From NCBI RefSeq assembly GCF_005116475.1, contig NZ_SWBO01000001.1:1-64000 (forward strand): a stretch of DNA of 64,000 bases. The letters are read 5' to 3'. The notes beneath the pieces were generated by a model that did no database searches, had not been told where the DNA came from, and was given only the letters and a program-made list of their open reading frames with translations. The position numbers were made by a program, and so were the translations under genes. Positions 41,996 through 51,876 of the stretch are shown one piece after another (within the stretch, counting starts at the first letter, position 1; each line of letters begins with the position of its first letter). The stretch is from Pedobacter cryotolerans (lineage in GTDB: Bacteria > Bacteroidota > Bacteroidia > Sphingobacteriales > Sphingobacteriaceae).

Positions 41996-44900
41996 CTAAC
42001 GAGTTGGCGAATTTAGCAATTTAAAATATTCGGCGATTTTGTTTTTGTAGTAATAATTTAAGTTTGGCGGTAATTTCTGTATCAATTCGCTTTCACTTTG
42101 CTGTTCTTTTTTAAATTTCTCTAGTAACTGTTTGTAAGATGGTGGAAACTCTTTTGCAGCATTACTTTCTCTTTTCGAATCTTCATCTTGCTCACGTTGT
42201 GCCTTATCTGCATCAAGTAATTTAGTGTTTAAATTTTTCTGACGGTTCATGGTTTCTTCGTTAATGCGTTTGTTTACCAAATCATTTTCCGTTTTTTTCA
42301 TTTCCTCAGCCATTTGGTTTAAATTACCCAATGAGCCCTTGCCATCCTTATTTTCTTCTTTATTAATTTTTTGCATGGCCTCTCTAATCATTTGCTGTTG
42401 TTGCGCCATTTTTGCAAATTCTTGGCTCATCTGGCCTTTTGGTACAGTACCCATATTACCTTCTTTTTGCATTTTATCTCTGGCATTTTGCATCCGCTGA
42501 TTAAGCTGTTCTTGCATTTTCTGCAAATCTTTCATGCTTTGTTTACCTTTTTTACCCTTCCCAGCTTTAGCATTCTTCTGTGCATTTTGCATTTGTTCCA
42601 ATGCCTCGTTCATCATCAAGGCTAAATTGTTTAATGATGTCATGGCAAACTGTTGCGATCGGTTGGCTTCTGCAGTTCTTCTATCGCCTAAAAAATCTAT
42701 CGCTTTATTAATATTAAAGTTGATTTTCTCTACCTCAGCATTTACTGTACTTTCTATTTGGGGCACACGTTTACTCAACGAAAACAAACTATCGGCTATG
42801 GTTTTCATATTGTCTTTGATTGTGTTTTGCTGTTGTACGTTTGGCACATAAGCAGGGTCGTTACTTGCCATTCGGCGTAAAGCCAACATTACTTTCTCTT
42901 GCTCAAAAGAAGTGCTTAATAAATTCTCCAACAATCTACGTAACTCCTCGGCATTGGTTTTAGATTCCTCTTCTTCGCCCTGCTGTTGGTTTTGTTTCAT
43001 CTTTTGGGCAAGTTGTTGCATTTGCTCGCCTGCCTTTTGTTGTTTTTGGGCTGCCTTTTGTTTTTCGTTTTTGTTTAGATCTTCTTTGCTCTCTTGTTGG
43101 TTTTTTTCAATTTCTTTAGTTTCTTCTTCCGGATTTTTAAAGTCGTTGGGCTTTTCTAATTGTTCATTTTTCTCTTCCAGCTTCGCTAATTCTTTCTGCA
43201 AATCTTTAAAATCTTTATTTAATTGATCTTGTTTATTTTTAATGTCGTTTACATCAGCATTTTTCTCTTTGCTTTGTTTACTTAGCTCTTGCTGTTGTTT
43301 AGCCATTTCTTCTAAACGATCTATTTTATTTTGCAGATTTCGCTCAAATTCTAACTGTTTGTAAAGCTCTAAAATTCTGTCTAGCTCATTTTTTAAGGTT
43401 TTGTTGTCCATTTGCATTTTAGATAACTCTTCCTTTGTTAAATCCTTATTGTTCTGCTCCATTAGTTGTTGCAGTTTTTTCAATAAATCTTTAGTTTTTT
43501 CATCTAAAACATTGTTAAACAAATCGTCAATCTGTTTTTGTTTCTCTTTTAACTCATCGTTTAAGCTATTGTTCTCTTGTTTTTCGAGGTTGTTTTTATT
43601 GTTTTGATCTTTGATGTCTTTTACCGCGTTTTCTAATTCTTTCTGCTTTTCTAAAAGCTGCTCAATTTGTTTTTTATCTTCAAAAGTGAGTTGCTTTTTA
43701 TCGAGCAAATCTTGTGTTAGTTTCTTGCTGTCTTTTTCGATTTTTTGAGCCAACTTAATGGTAGCATCCATCTTTTTCTTTAGCGCTTCGCTTCCTTCCG
43801 CTAATTTTTCGGCAACTTGTTGTTGTGTTGGTACTTGATAAGTTTTAACCTCAGAACGAGAAATTTTAGCTCCATTTACACCATCATTATCAGCAACTTC
43901 AAAATAATATTCTAAAACCTGACCAGGCTTAACGTTTAGCTCATTCAAATTCCAGAGGAAAAAAAAAGCGTTTTCTAGCACATTATTTTTAATGGCAATG
44001 GTGCTGCTTTTTTGTGCAACAAGCTTTCCATCTTGCTTAATGTTGTATTTAAATTTTAATGAAGAAAAACCATAATCATCAGCTATGCTACCAGAAAAAT
44101 ATAAAGCTTTTGAGCTAATAGAATCTGCAGTTTCTACCACGTTGATATTAGGAAATTGATCTGCAATTACCGCAATTTGATGTGTTAAAGAATCGGCATT
44201 GCTTACATAATTATTTTTTGGAATAACTCTATAGGTGCTATTCTTTTTTAAGGTAGAGGTAAAGCTTGCCAAATCATCTTCTACTTTTAAATTGTAGGCT
44301 TGATTTTGCAAAATAAAAGCCAGACTTTCGCTGTTTTCGGTTTTAAATTCCCAAGTTATTTTAGTTCCTTCCGGGATTAATAAATCGCCTACATTATTTA
44401 TAATATCATTTTTCCTGTTCAAATAATTGGGATAAATTACTTTAGCCGTCATGTTTAGTAATGATGGGCGGGGTTTAACCTCTACCAAAAAAGCAGCAGA
44501 ATTAAAACCTCCTCCAGAAAAACGCAGCGTTTTATTTTTTTGGATATTTTTAAAAGTGTAAGTAAAATTACTAATGTTTTCTTTCGCTAATTTATAAGTG
44601 TTGGCGCCATCTTCCACATAAATATCTTGTGGAAACTCATCGCCAGTTAACTTTAGTTTTAAAGTCAAATCATCGCCCTGCGTTACCGATAAATTTTTAT
44701 TTAAAACTTTAAATTCGAACGGGGCTTTTGGTAAAATTTCTTCGTTGTACTTAATAAAACTAGCTGTACCTTCTTTTAAAATGGCAGGGGCAACTAAACC
44801 AATCAGTAATATAATAGCCAATGGCAATAAAATGTATTTGATGTGCTTTTTATTCTCCTTTAAATTAATAGCATTTGAAAAAGGAATTGGTCTTAAATCT

Positions 44901-45313
44901 CCAATTTTTTGGTCTATACCTGCTAAAATTAGTGCGCTATTTTGCGGAGAAACATCAGCCAATGCTTTTAATTGAAGCGTATTAAGCAACCTATCTTTTA
45001 CGTTAAAAAAATGATTGCCAATAAGCTCAGAAGCTTGTTCTATACTAATTGTTTTACCAAGTTTAAAGTAAGAAAGTGCAGGTTTAACAATCCAAAAAAC
45101 TACTGCTGCTAATGAAATTATAAGAAAGGCGAAAAACAGCAAGGTTTTGGTAGTAACACCTGGGTAGGTGTAATAAATTAGCACAAATAAAACCAAATAC
45201 AAACCTAATATTGTTGCCGCAGCATAAATGCTTCCACGCAAAAGTTTATTGAGGTAAAACTTTTGTGTAAATTCATTTATTTTGGCAATTAAAAGGTCGT
45301 AGTTGCTGCCCAT
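41996..45313 (-). CDS. Giant membrane coiled-coil protein (DUF4175 family)
   Basis: 1105 residues. Three N-terminal membrane helices (about 27-48, 52-73 and 157-177), a large extracytoplasmic beta-rich region (about 180-500, with PRPSLLNMTAKVIYPNYL and YYFEVADNDGVNGAKISRS), then about 500 residues of charged Lys/Glu/Gln/Asn coiled coil (DLLDKKQLTFEDKKQIEQLL, QQKAGEQMQQLAQKMKQNQQ). It ends FPPSYKQLLEKFKKEQQ ... NYYYKNKIAEYFKLL. DUF4175 proteins are conserved in Bacteroidota with no settled function; the architecture suggests a structural or envelope role. Upstream of ybeY on the same strand. Confidence 0.8.
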   Translation of the reverse strand: MGSNYDLLIAKINEFTQKFYLNKLLRGSIYAAATILGLYLVLFVLIYYTYPGVTTKTLLFFAFLIISLAAVVFWIVKPALSYFKLGKTISIEQASELIGNHFFNVKDRLLNTLQLKALADVSPQNSALILAGIDQKIGDLRPIPFSNAINLKENKKHIKYILLPLAIILLIGLVAPAILKEGTASFIKYNEEILPKAPFEFKVLNKNLSVTQGDDLTLKLKLTGDEFPQDIYVEDGANTYKLAKENISNFTYTFKNIQKNKTLRFSGGGFNSAAFLVEVKPRPSLLNMTAKVIYPNYLNRKNDIINNVGDLLIPEGTKITWEFKTENSESLAFILQNQAYNLKVEDDLASFTSTLKKNSTYRVIPKNNYVSNADSLTHQIAVIADQFPNINVVETADSISSKALYFSGSIADDYGFSSLKFKYNIKQDGKLVAQKSSTIAIKNNVLENAFFFLWNLNELNVKPGQVLEYYFEVADNDGVNGAKISRSEVKTYQVPTQQQVAEKLAEGSEALKKKMDATIKLAQKIEKDSKKLTQDLLDKKQLTFEDKKQIEQLLEKQKELENAVKDIKDQNNKNNLEKQENNSLNDELKEKQKQIDDLFNNVLDEKTKDLLKKLQQLMEQNNKDLTKEELSKMQMDNKTLKNELDRILELYKQLEFERNLQNKIDRLEEMAKQQQELSKQSKEKNADVNDIKNKQDQLNKDFKDLQKELAKLEEKNEQLEKPNDFKNPEEETKEIEKNQQESKEDLNKNEKQKAAQKQQKAGEQMQQLAQKMKQNQQQGEEEESKTNAEELRRLLENLLSTSFEQEKVMLALRRMASNDPAYVPNVQQQNTIKDNMKTIADSLFSLSKRVPQIESTVNAEVEKINFNINKAIDFLGDRRTAEANRSQQFAMTSLNNLALMMNEALEQMQNAQKNAKAGKGKKGKQSMKDLQKMQEQLNQRMQNARDKMQKEGNMGTVPKGQMSQEFAKMAQQQQMIREAMQKINKEENKDGKGSLGNLNQMAEEMKKTENDLVNKRINEETMNRQKNLNTKLLDADKAQREQDEDSKRESNAAKEFPPSYKQLLEKFKKEQQSESELIQKLPPNLNYYYKNKIAEYFKLLNSPTR

Positions 45314-45464
45314 GTTAAGTTAACGCATATAAAGGTAAAAATTGTGTGGTTAAATATGCAAAGCTTCAAGTATTTAATAGTTTTCATTTAAACTTTGATA
45401 AGTTAACAATAAATCAATACAAATACTGTTTCAAAATCTTACTTTTAATTTTCAAACCACAATT

Positions 45465-46982
45465 ATGAAACAAATAACAATTGCAGTTTTAATGGTAATG
45501 TTTGGCAGCTCTATTTCAACGGCACAAAAACCGATTACAACTTGGCATAAAAATCAAGTAATTGCACATCGAGGTGCATGGAAAAAACAAAATTTACCAG
45601 AAAATTCTATCGCATCGCTTAAACACGCTTTTAAATTGAACTGTTATGGTTCTGAATTTGATGTTCATTTAACTGCTGATAGCATTGTAGTAGTAAACCA
45701 TGATGCTACTTTTTTAGGGATCAATATCTCAAAATCTACTTATCAGCAATTGCTAGCAAAAAAATTACCTAACGGAGAATCGATACCAACATTAGAAGAA
45801 TTTTTAAAAACTGGCTTAAAACAGAAAAAAACAAAGTTGATATTGGAGATTAAACCTCAAAATTTAGGAAAAGATAGAGATCAGATTTTAACCCAAAAGG
45901 CTTTAGAATTGGTTAGAAAATATAAAGCCCAACCATGGATAGAATACATCAGTTTTGGATACGACATTTGCACTTACATCATTAAAAATGAGCCAAATGC
46001 AAAAGTTGCTTATCTTAGAGGCGATGTTGTGCCAGAAAAAATGAAAGCAGATGGTTTTACTGGTGTAGATTACCACTTCTCCATCTATCAACAAAATCCG
46101 GATTATATAGCAAGGTTTAAAAAATTAGGCATCTCAATTAATGGCTGGACGGCTAATTTACCGACTGAAATAAATTATTTATTGGCTAACGAAGCTGATT
46201 TTATTACCACCAACGAACCTGAGCTTGTTTTTGATTTAATTAAAAAATCTACCGTTGCCAAAGGTTGGAAATTAAAGTGGGCAGATGAATTTGGCGTGAA
46301 TGGTTTGCCTAGCCCCAAAAATTGGATTTATGATGTTGGCGGCAAAGGCTGGGGAAATAATGAGAAACAATTTTATACCAATGCAGACACTTTAAACGCC
46401 AAAATTGATAAAGGCGTTTTAAATATAACTGCTCTCAAAGCGGATAAAGAAAACAACAACTACACATCGGCAAGGATTGCAACAAAAAATAAATTCGACT
46501 GGAAATACGGAAGATTAGAAGTGAGAGCAATGTTACCTAAAGGAAGAGGTTTATGGCCTGCAATTTGGATGTTGCCGACCGATTGGAAATACGGAAGCTG
46601 GCCAAGAAGTGGCGAAATTGATGTAATGGAACACGTTGGCTTTGATGCAGATACGATACACGGAACAGTACACACCCAATCATTTAACCATACCATTGGC
46701 ACTCAGGTTGGTAAACAAATTAAATCTGAAACACATTACGATGAATTTCATGTATATGTATTGGAATGGTTCGAAGATCGGATTGATATTTATATGGATG
46801 ACAATAAATATTTTAGTTTTAACAATAGCAAAAAAGGAATTGATGAATGGCCATTTGATCAAAACTTTCATTTGTTACTAAATTTAGCCGTTGGTGGTAA
46901 TTGGGGAGGAAAAGAAGGCATAGATGATGGCGTTTTCCCTGCAACAATGAAGGTAGATTACGTAAGGGTTTACCAGAAATAA
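45465..46982 (+). CDS. Exported GDPD-GH16 fusion enzyme
   Basis: 505 residues with a signal peptide (SSISTAQK). Residues about 30-265 are a glycerophosphodiester phosphodiesterase: IAHRGAW (His35, Arg36), PENS, SEFDVHLTAD with Glu64, Asp66 and His68, and VNHD with His79. Residues about 268-505 are a GH16 beta-glucanase: WADEFGVNG, NWIYDVGGKGWGNNEKQFYT, and the catalytic GEIDVMEH with Glu384, Asp386 and Glu389, ending VDYVRVYQK. Both active sites look intact. Joining a phosphodiesterase to a laminarinase-type glucanase is unusual. Own terminator; monocistronic. Confidence 0.92.
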   Translation: MKQITIAVLMVMFGSSISTAQKPITTWHKNQVIAHRGAWKKQNLPENSIASLKHAFKLNCYGSEFDVHLTADSIVVVNHDATFLGINISKSTYQQLLAKKLPNGESIPTLEEFLKTGLKQKKTKLILEIKPQNLGKDRDQILTQKALELVRKYKAQPWIEYISFGYDICTYIIKNEPNAKVAYLRGDVVPEKMKADGFTGVDYHFSIYQQNPDYIARFKKLGISINGWTANLPTEINYLLANEADFITTNEPELVFDLIKKSTVAKGWKLKWADEFGVNGLPSPKNWIYDVGGKGWGNNEKQFYTNADTLNAKIDKGVLNITALKADKENNNYTSARIATKNKFDWKYGRLEVRAMLPKGRGLWPAIWMLPTDWKYGSWPRSGEIDVMEHVGFDADTIHGTVHTQSFNHTIGTQVGKQIKSETHYDEFHVYVLEWFEDRIDIYMDDNKYFSFNNSKKGIDEWPFDQNFHLLLNLAVGGNWGGKEGIDDGVFPATMKVDYVRVYQK

Positions 46983-46994
46983 AAAGGTATAAAA

Positions 46995-47031
46995 CCAAAA
47001 AAGTCTCCCGATAAATCGGGAGACTTTTTGG
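46995..47031. terminator. Strong bidirectional terminator
   Basis: CCAAAAAAGTCTCCCGAT / ATCGGGAGACTTTTTGG with a 2-nt loop, between convergent genes ending at 46982 and 47048. Confidence 0.9.
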
Positions 47032-47047
47032 TAAAATATGATAATAA

Positions 47048-47239
47048 TTAGATTACTTTCACATTAACGGCGTTTAAACCTTTTTTACCACTTTCAACAT
47101 CGTATTCAACTTTATCATTTTCACGAATTTCGTCGATAAGACCTGTTGAGTGTACAAAAATTTCGCTATCGCCGTTAGCTGGTACGATAAATCCGAAACC
47201 TTTAGTTACATTAAAAAATTTTACTGTTCCTTCTTGCAT
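47048..47239 (-). CDS. Cold-shock protein (CspA family)
   Basis: 63 residues, one OB-fold. RNP1-like KGFGFIVP (about 14) and RNP2-like EIFVHSTGL (about 26); ends KGLNAVNVKVI. Binds single-stranded RNA and DNA as an RNA chaperone. Slightly shorter than the usual 65-70 residues. Single gene with a terminator downstream. Confidence 0.95.
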   Translation of the reverse strand: MQEGTVKFFNVTKGFGFIVPANGDSEIFVHSTGLIDEIRENDKVEYDVESGKKGLNAVNVKVI

Positions 47240-47335
47240 TGTATTGTATATTAATAATTAAGGCTGCAAGGTACATAATTAATATTTAATAAATGCAAAT
47301 CCCTCATTTTTTGGCAAATGGCAGTTTTAAAGCGG

Positions 47336-48316
47336 TTATTTACCAACTTTTCCTATCACTCTTAAACTAATTTCGCTAGAGTGAGGTATATCTAAAGTTT
47401 TACCTGGTATTACGTAAAATAGATTACTCAAATATGTATCGGCTATGCCTTGTAGTAGCCTTTTACGTTGCTCTCTATATTCTTCAAGCACATATTCATA
47501 ACCTTTGGTTACGTACATTTTACCTTTGGCATCAACCACTACAGAAAAACTGTAGGCAAAATCTTTATAGGCTTTGTTAATTTCAATATCGTAATGCGGA
47601 TAAAAATAATCTACAGCAGATTTTCTGTTATTTAAATTATCTATCGTACTCACTTTCTTTACGCTAACATTTTTGCTATTTGGTGTAAAAACTACAGGTT
47701 GCCTAGCGGGATAAGCCGTTTTTGGGTTGCCAGGATCTTTATCGCTATTTGCTGTTAATTTTTTGATAAAGGCGGTGTCTCTTTTTGTTGGTTTTTGTAA
47801 TTCGCCAATGGTAGTGTTTAACTTATCAATGTGTTTTTTGCTGTAATAAGTTGAGTAAACATCAGAACGAGGATCATCATCGCCTGCAATACGCATCGCA
47901 TCTACCTGTACCCGCTGCAAAACCAAACTATCTTTAGAGATTATCCTTACCCTAAAAAACTCACGAGCAAAATTGTAAATTCTACCATGATCATGGTGCA
48001 GGTAAAAAGATTCCATTCCGCTAATTTCTGGACTGTAAGCTAACATGGTATCTGGAGCTTTAAACTCAATAATCCATGTTGGCTCTTGCTGAAAACCATC
48101 TTCATTAAAAGAAAGTCCATTTTTAAATCGTCGCTTTACCTCAAAAAAGCGAATTCCATTTACATCCTTAAACTGAAGGTTGTTGGCTGGTATATCTTCT
48201 GCTTTTTCTAATGCGGTTTTTGGAGTTTCTTTCTGCCTTTTCCTATCTGATTTACAGGCAACAAAGCTTAACATGATGATGGTGAAAAAGAAAATCTGAT
48301 AATGTTTAAGCTTCAT
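47336..48316 (-). CDS. Lipoprotein of unknown function
   Basis: 326 residues. Signal peptide with lipobox LSFVAC, lipid-modified Cys at 21, then a charged linker (KSDRKRQKETPKTALEKAED). The body has FEVKRRFKNGLSFNEDGFQQ then EPTWIIEF, DTMLAYSPEISGMESFYLHH, RVQVDAMRIAGDDDPRSDVY and DYFYPHYDIEINKAYKDFAY. I do not recognise the family. Upstream of it on the same strand lies the NAGPA-type gene, 38 bp away, so they may be co-transcribed. Confidence 0.65.
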   Translation of the reverse strand: MKLKHYQIFFFTIIMLSFVACKSDRKRQKETPKTALEKAEDIPANNLQFKDVNGIRFFEVKRRFKNGLSFNEDGFQQEPTWIIEFKAPDTMLAYSPEISGMESFYLHHDHGRIYNFAREFFRVRIISKDSLVLQRVQVDAMRIAGDDDPRSDVYSTYYSKKHIDKLNTTIGELQKPTKRDTAFIKKLTANSDKDPGNPKTAYPARQPVVFTPNSKNVSVKKVSTIDNLNNRKSAVDYFYPHYDIEINKAYKDFAYSFSVVVDAKGKMYVTKGYEYVLEEYREQRKRLLQGIADTYLSNLFYVIPGKTLDIPHSSEISLRVIGKVGK

Positions 48317-48353
48317 ATCTCTTAATTGTTTAGAATAAACAGCAGCAAATATA

Positions 48354-49220
48354 TTATTGTTTCTTTTTTAGCAGGATAACATTTGCAACTTTTCTAGTTC
48401 CTTGATGGTCCCATTTTTTATTATCAGATGGATAATTTACTACTCCATTTTCTGGCGCTGATGAAACCCATAAAGTGGTAGAACCGCCACCATCTAAATT
48501 AATTGCACTTACACAACCAAGCCATTTCATCAGTTTGGTAAGTTCTGGCAAACTCATTCCTGCAGAATTTTCTTGTCTGCCATCAACGGTTAACAAAATA
48601 ACTTTTCCATCTGCTTTTATACCAACAGCACTACGTGGGTGGCGCAACTTGGTAAATGCTGTGGTATCTAGTTCTTCAACTTGCTGGTTGTATATTAATA
48701 ACGGACCACTGTTCATCACATCTTTTTCTGTTAAGTTTTGCTCCCAGTTTTTACTTCCATCCCATTTTTTAATGTTAAGCTTACCATTTTCAATTACAAC
48801 CGCAGCTTGTTGATGCCTAGCTCTATTGCCGTTTTTATCTAATTTATTCTCATTAACTACATTTCCATTTACTTTAATGTAGTCAACAGATCCTCCATTT
48901 TTAATATCGAAAAAAGTACCATTAATGGCTGCAACTGCATTAAGTTCTTTTCCAAAAGTTTCGGTTGTTTTTAATACTTTTTCATCCGCTCCTAAAGCAA
49001 AAAATGGAGCATTACCTTTTCTATTTACCTCAATATAAGCAATGTGCTGATTGACAGCAAAAAGATTTTTTTCATTAAAATGATAGGTAATCAACTTTGT
49101 TTTAGCTGCAATTTTTTGTTTTTGCCATTTAGCGGTAACAACAGTAACCGAATCGATATTTTGTGCATTAACATTACCACTAAAAGCAAGCAAACTTAGA
49201 AAGAGGATTCTTTTTAACAT
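48354..49220 (-). CDS. Exported phosphodiester glycosidase (NAGPA/DUF2233 family)
   Basis: 288 residues with a signal peptide (LLAFSGNVNAQ). Family signatures: AAINGTFFDIKNGGSVDYI, VMNSGPLLIYNQQ, HPRSAVGIKADGKVILLTVD, and the hallmark AINLDGGGSTTLW (about 245). The family includes the mammalian uncovering enzyme that removes GlcNAc from a phosphodiester, and bacterial homologues acting on cell-wall or exopolysaccharide phosphodiesters. The actual substrate here is unknown. First gene of a probable unit with the lipoprotein gene. Confidence 0.88.
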   Translation of the reverse strand: MLKRILFLSLLAFSGNVNAQNIDSVTVVTAKWQKQKIAAKTKLITYHFNEKNLFAVNQHIAYIEVNRKGNAPFFALGADEKVLKTTETFGKELNAVAAINGTFFDIKNGGSVDYIKVNGNVVNENKLDKNGNRARHQQAAVVIENGKLNIKKWDGSKNWEQNLTEKDVMNSGPLLIYNQQVEELDTTAFTKLRHPRSAVGIKADGKVILLTVDGRQENSAGMSLPELTKLMKWLGCVSAINLDGGGSTTLWVSSAPENGVVNYPSDNKKWDHQGTRKVANVILLKKKQ

Positions 49221-49231
49221 CTTACAAACAT

Positions 49232-49262
49232 AAAAAAGCCCGCTCTAAAAATAGAGCGGGCT
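49232..49262 (-). terminator. Terminator of the zinc metalloprotease gene
   Basis: AGCCCGCTCTA / TAGAGCGGGCT stem with an A-rich loop; on the minus strand TTTTTT follows. It sits 17 bp after the metalloprotease stop and just upstream of the NAGPA-type gene. Confidence 0.88.
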
Positions 49263-49278
49263 GGTTATTAATTTAAAA

Positions 49279-51774
49279 TTATTTTTTAGGCTCTAAAATA
49301 TCATTAATCCTAACCGCTAAATCTTCGTAATGTGCTTTTGTCATTGCATCTCCAGCTGCTGCACGAGCTTTTGAGGTTGCTACCAATGTTTTCAGTTCTG
49401 CTCTAACCAACGGTCTGATATCTGTAACACCAACATTAATTGGCGTAAAGCTAAAACCTGGAGGTAAACCAGTTGGTGCAGGAGCATCCACCATTAAGCT
49501 TCCTAATCTATCAATATAACCTCTTTGTAGGTTACGTTTAAATGCATCTGGTCTTGTAGCGGCAAAAATAGTTCCCCTTACATCCGTAAATAATTCTGGA
49601 ATAGTGTAAGCACTAGCGCCGTTTTTGGTTTCGTTATCTAACATTCTCAACAATCTCGATGAAGTAAAAATGTTATTGATTGTACCCGTTTGAACAGATT
49701 TAATTCTGGTTAATAAAGAACCATTGTCAAATTTATTTAATTGCTCACTGTTCATTAACCATAACGGACTAGTAAATAACTGCTGATTTAAAAATGCAAC
49801 AGCTTCTTTTTGTGTAGCTTCCGAAACATATTTGTAAACAGCACCAGCTTGATCATAAGTTTTAAAGTTTTCGCTTAAACCGCCAATGTTAAAAGTTACG
49901 TGACCCATGTATCTGTTAAACTGACCAATAACTTCGCTATAAAGCTCCCCTAAATTGCTGTAATCTTTACCCGCTTCAAAAGTCCATTTTTCGATGTTTG
50001 GCAAAATGCGTTTTAAGTTTGCAATACCATAAGTACTTGCTTTCATTGCGTTGTCACCTAAATCTTCGCTTTGGTCGCGAGGATCGTATTGGTTGCCTTG
50101 GCGGCCATAAAAATACAATGGATTACCTGCTTTTTCTTTAACCCATGCATCTAATTTTGCTTTTTCTTGTTGTGCAGTTAAATTGCCCGGGAACCAAGAA
50201 TAGCCCCATTTTACTGCCCATTTATCGTATTCGCCAATGCTAGGGAACATTTTAGAAACATTGTCTCCTGGCTGTGCAACGTAGTTGAAACGAGCATAAT
50301 CCATAATTGATGGAGCAGTTGCGTATTTATCAGTAAAGGTTTTAGATCGCAATGAATCTACAGGGTAAGCATAGCTCGAACCAAAGTTATGTGGCAATCC
50401 TAAAGTGTGTCCAATTTCGTGAGATGATACAAATCGGATCAACTCTCCCATTTGATTGTCGCTAAATTTAGCTTTACGAGCTTCAGGATTAATTGCTGCA
50501 GTTTGTACAAAGAACCAGTTTCTTAATAAATTCATCACATTGTGATACCAGCCAATATGTGTTTCTAAAATTTGACCAGTACGTGGATCAGAAACATGTG
50601 GCCCGTAAGCATTTGGAATATCAGATGCAAAATAACGCACCACAGAATAGCGAGAATCATCTACACTAAATTCTGGATCTTGTTGAGGAGTTGGTGCTTC
50701 TTTACCTACAATTGCATTTTTAAAACCAGCTGCCTGAAATGCAACTTGCCAATCGTTAATACCTGCAATTAAATAAGGAACCCATTTTTTCGGCGTTGCC
50801 GGATCAATGTAAATTACAATTGGCTTAACAGGATCTACCAACTCACCACGCATATAAGCTGCAGTATCTTTAGGAACTAAATTCCAACGGTGAATGTAAG
50901 CAGTTTGCTCAGCTTTTTGCGCATCAGTACCAAAATCAGTTTGTCTTTGACCAAAATAGCCTACTCTAGCGTCCATTAAACGAGCTTTAACAGGTGTTTT
51001 TGGCAACAACAACATTGAAGTATTAAATTCGAAGGTTATTGCGCCGATAGAATTATCGATTGGAGATTCTACCGAACGATACGTTTTTGCAGTAACAACC
51101 TCGATATTTATAGGGAAAGTTTTAATCGTATCTAAATAAGATCTGGTTGCATCGTAAGTAGTAGTTTTGTACGCTTTTCTTAATGCATCAGTTGCACCAA
51201 TTGCCATTACATCTCCATTGTAAAAATCGGTAACATCAATTACAATACCTGTAGTATCTTTATTGTAAGCTTTAATATCAAAAGAAGCTAAAATGCTCGA
51301 AAGGTTTGAGTTTTTAACCGATTCGTACATATCAGTTCCTTTATCGGCCTTAATAGAATAACTCGGTACGCGTATAAAAACTTGCTTACCGCGACGTTCC
51401 CATTGCCAAACTTGCTCGTTTAATTGCTCGCCACCATATTGTTGGTTGCCAACTTTTACGCCCGCTGGTACTTTTGCCAATCTAGTTACCACAAGCATTT
51501 CACGGTTTAAAACAGAATCAGGGATTTCGAAATACCACTTGTCATCCACTTTGTGGGTATTAAATAAGCCTTTTTTAGATTTTGCTTTATTGGTTATAAT
51601 TTCTGAATAGGGTCTAATGCCTTCTTTTTTTGCTGCAGCAGCAGGTGGTGTAGTGGCGGCTGTAGCTGGAGGTGTTTTTTTGTCTGACTTTTTTTGAGCA
51701 AAAGATGGCGTTGTTGCCATTGCACATAAAACTGCCAAACCAGCAACGGTTAATAGTTTTTGGGTTTTAATCAT
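49279..51774 (-). CDS. Exported zinc-dependent metalloprotease (metzincin-like, DUF5117/DUF4953)
   Basis: 831 residues. Signal peptide (AMATTPSFAQ), Ala/Pro-rich linker, then a DUF5117-type beta region (about 100-310) and the catalytic part with the extended zinc motif SSHEIGHTLGLPHNFGSS: His452, Glu453, His456 and His462. The helical C-terminus (about 560-831) is DUF4953-like. Typical of a widespread Bacteroidota exported protease family. Monocistronic with its own terminator. Confidence 0.92.
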   Translation of the reverse strand: MIKTQKLLTVAGLAVLCAMATTPSFAQKKSDKKTPPATAATTPPAAAAKKEGIRPYSEIITNKAKSKKGLFNTHKVDDKWYFEIPDSVLNREMLVVTRLAKVPAGVKVGNQQYGGEQLNEQVWQWERRGKQVFIRVPSYSIKADKGTDMYESVKNSNLSSILASFDIKAYNKDTTGIVIDVTDFYNGDVMAIGATDALRKAYKTTTYDATRSYLDTIKTFPINIEVVTAKTYRSVESPIDNSIGAITFEFNTSMLLLPKTPVKARLMDARVGYFGQRQTDFGTDAQKAEQTAYIHRWNLVPKDTAAYMRGELVDPVKPIVIYIDPATPKKWVPYLIAGINDWQVAFQAAGFKNAIVGKEAPTPQQDPEFSVDDSRYSVVRYFASDIPNAYGPHVSDPRTGQILETHIGWYHNVMNLLRNWFFVQTAAINPEARKAKFSDNQMGELIRFVSSHEIGHTLGLPHNFGSSYAYPVDSLRSKTFTDKYATAPSIMDYARFNYVAQPGDNVSKMFPSIGEYDKWAVKWGYSWFPGNLTAQQEKAKLDAWVKEKAGNPLYFYGRQGNQYDPRDQSEDLGDNAMKASTYGIANLKRILPNIEKWTFEAGKDYSNLGELYSEVIGQFNRYMGHVTFNIGGLSENFKTYDQAGAVYKYVSEATQKEAVAFLNQQLFTSPLWLMNSEQLNKFDNGSLLTRIKSVQTGTINNIFTSSRLLRMLDNETKNGASAYTIPELFTDVRGTIFAATRPDAFKRNLQRGYIDRLGSLMVDAPAPTGLPPGFSFTPINVGVTDIRPLVRAELKTLVATSKARAAAGDAMTKAHYEDLAVRINDILEPKK

Positions 51775-51876
51775 AATATTTGTTAGTTATTTGGTGTTAG
51801 AGCCATAAAAGTATAGCTGTGTTACGGATATTTCGTATGCGTAAAAGAAATGTTACGAATGCTTTTTAATTGGCCA

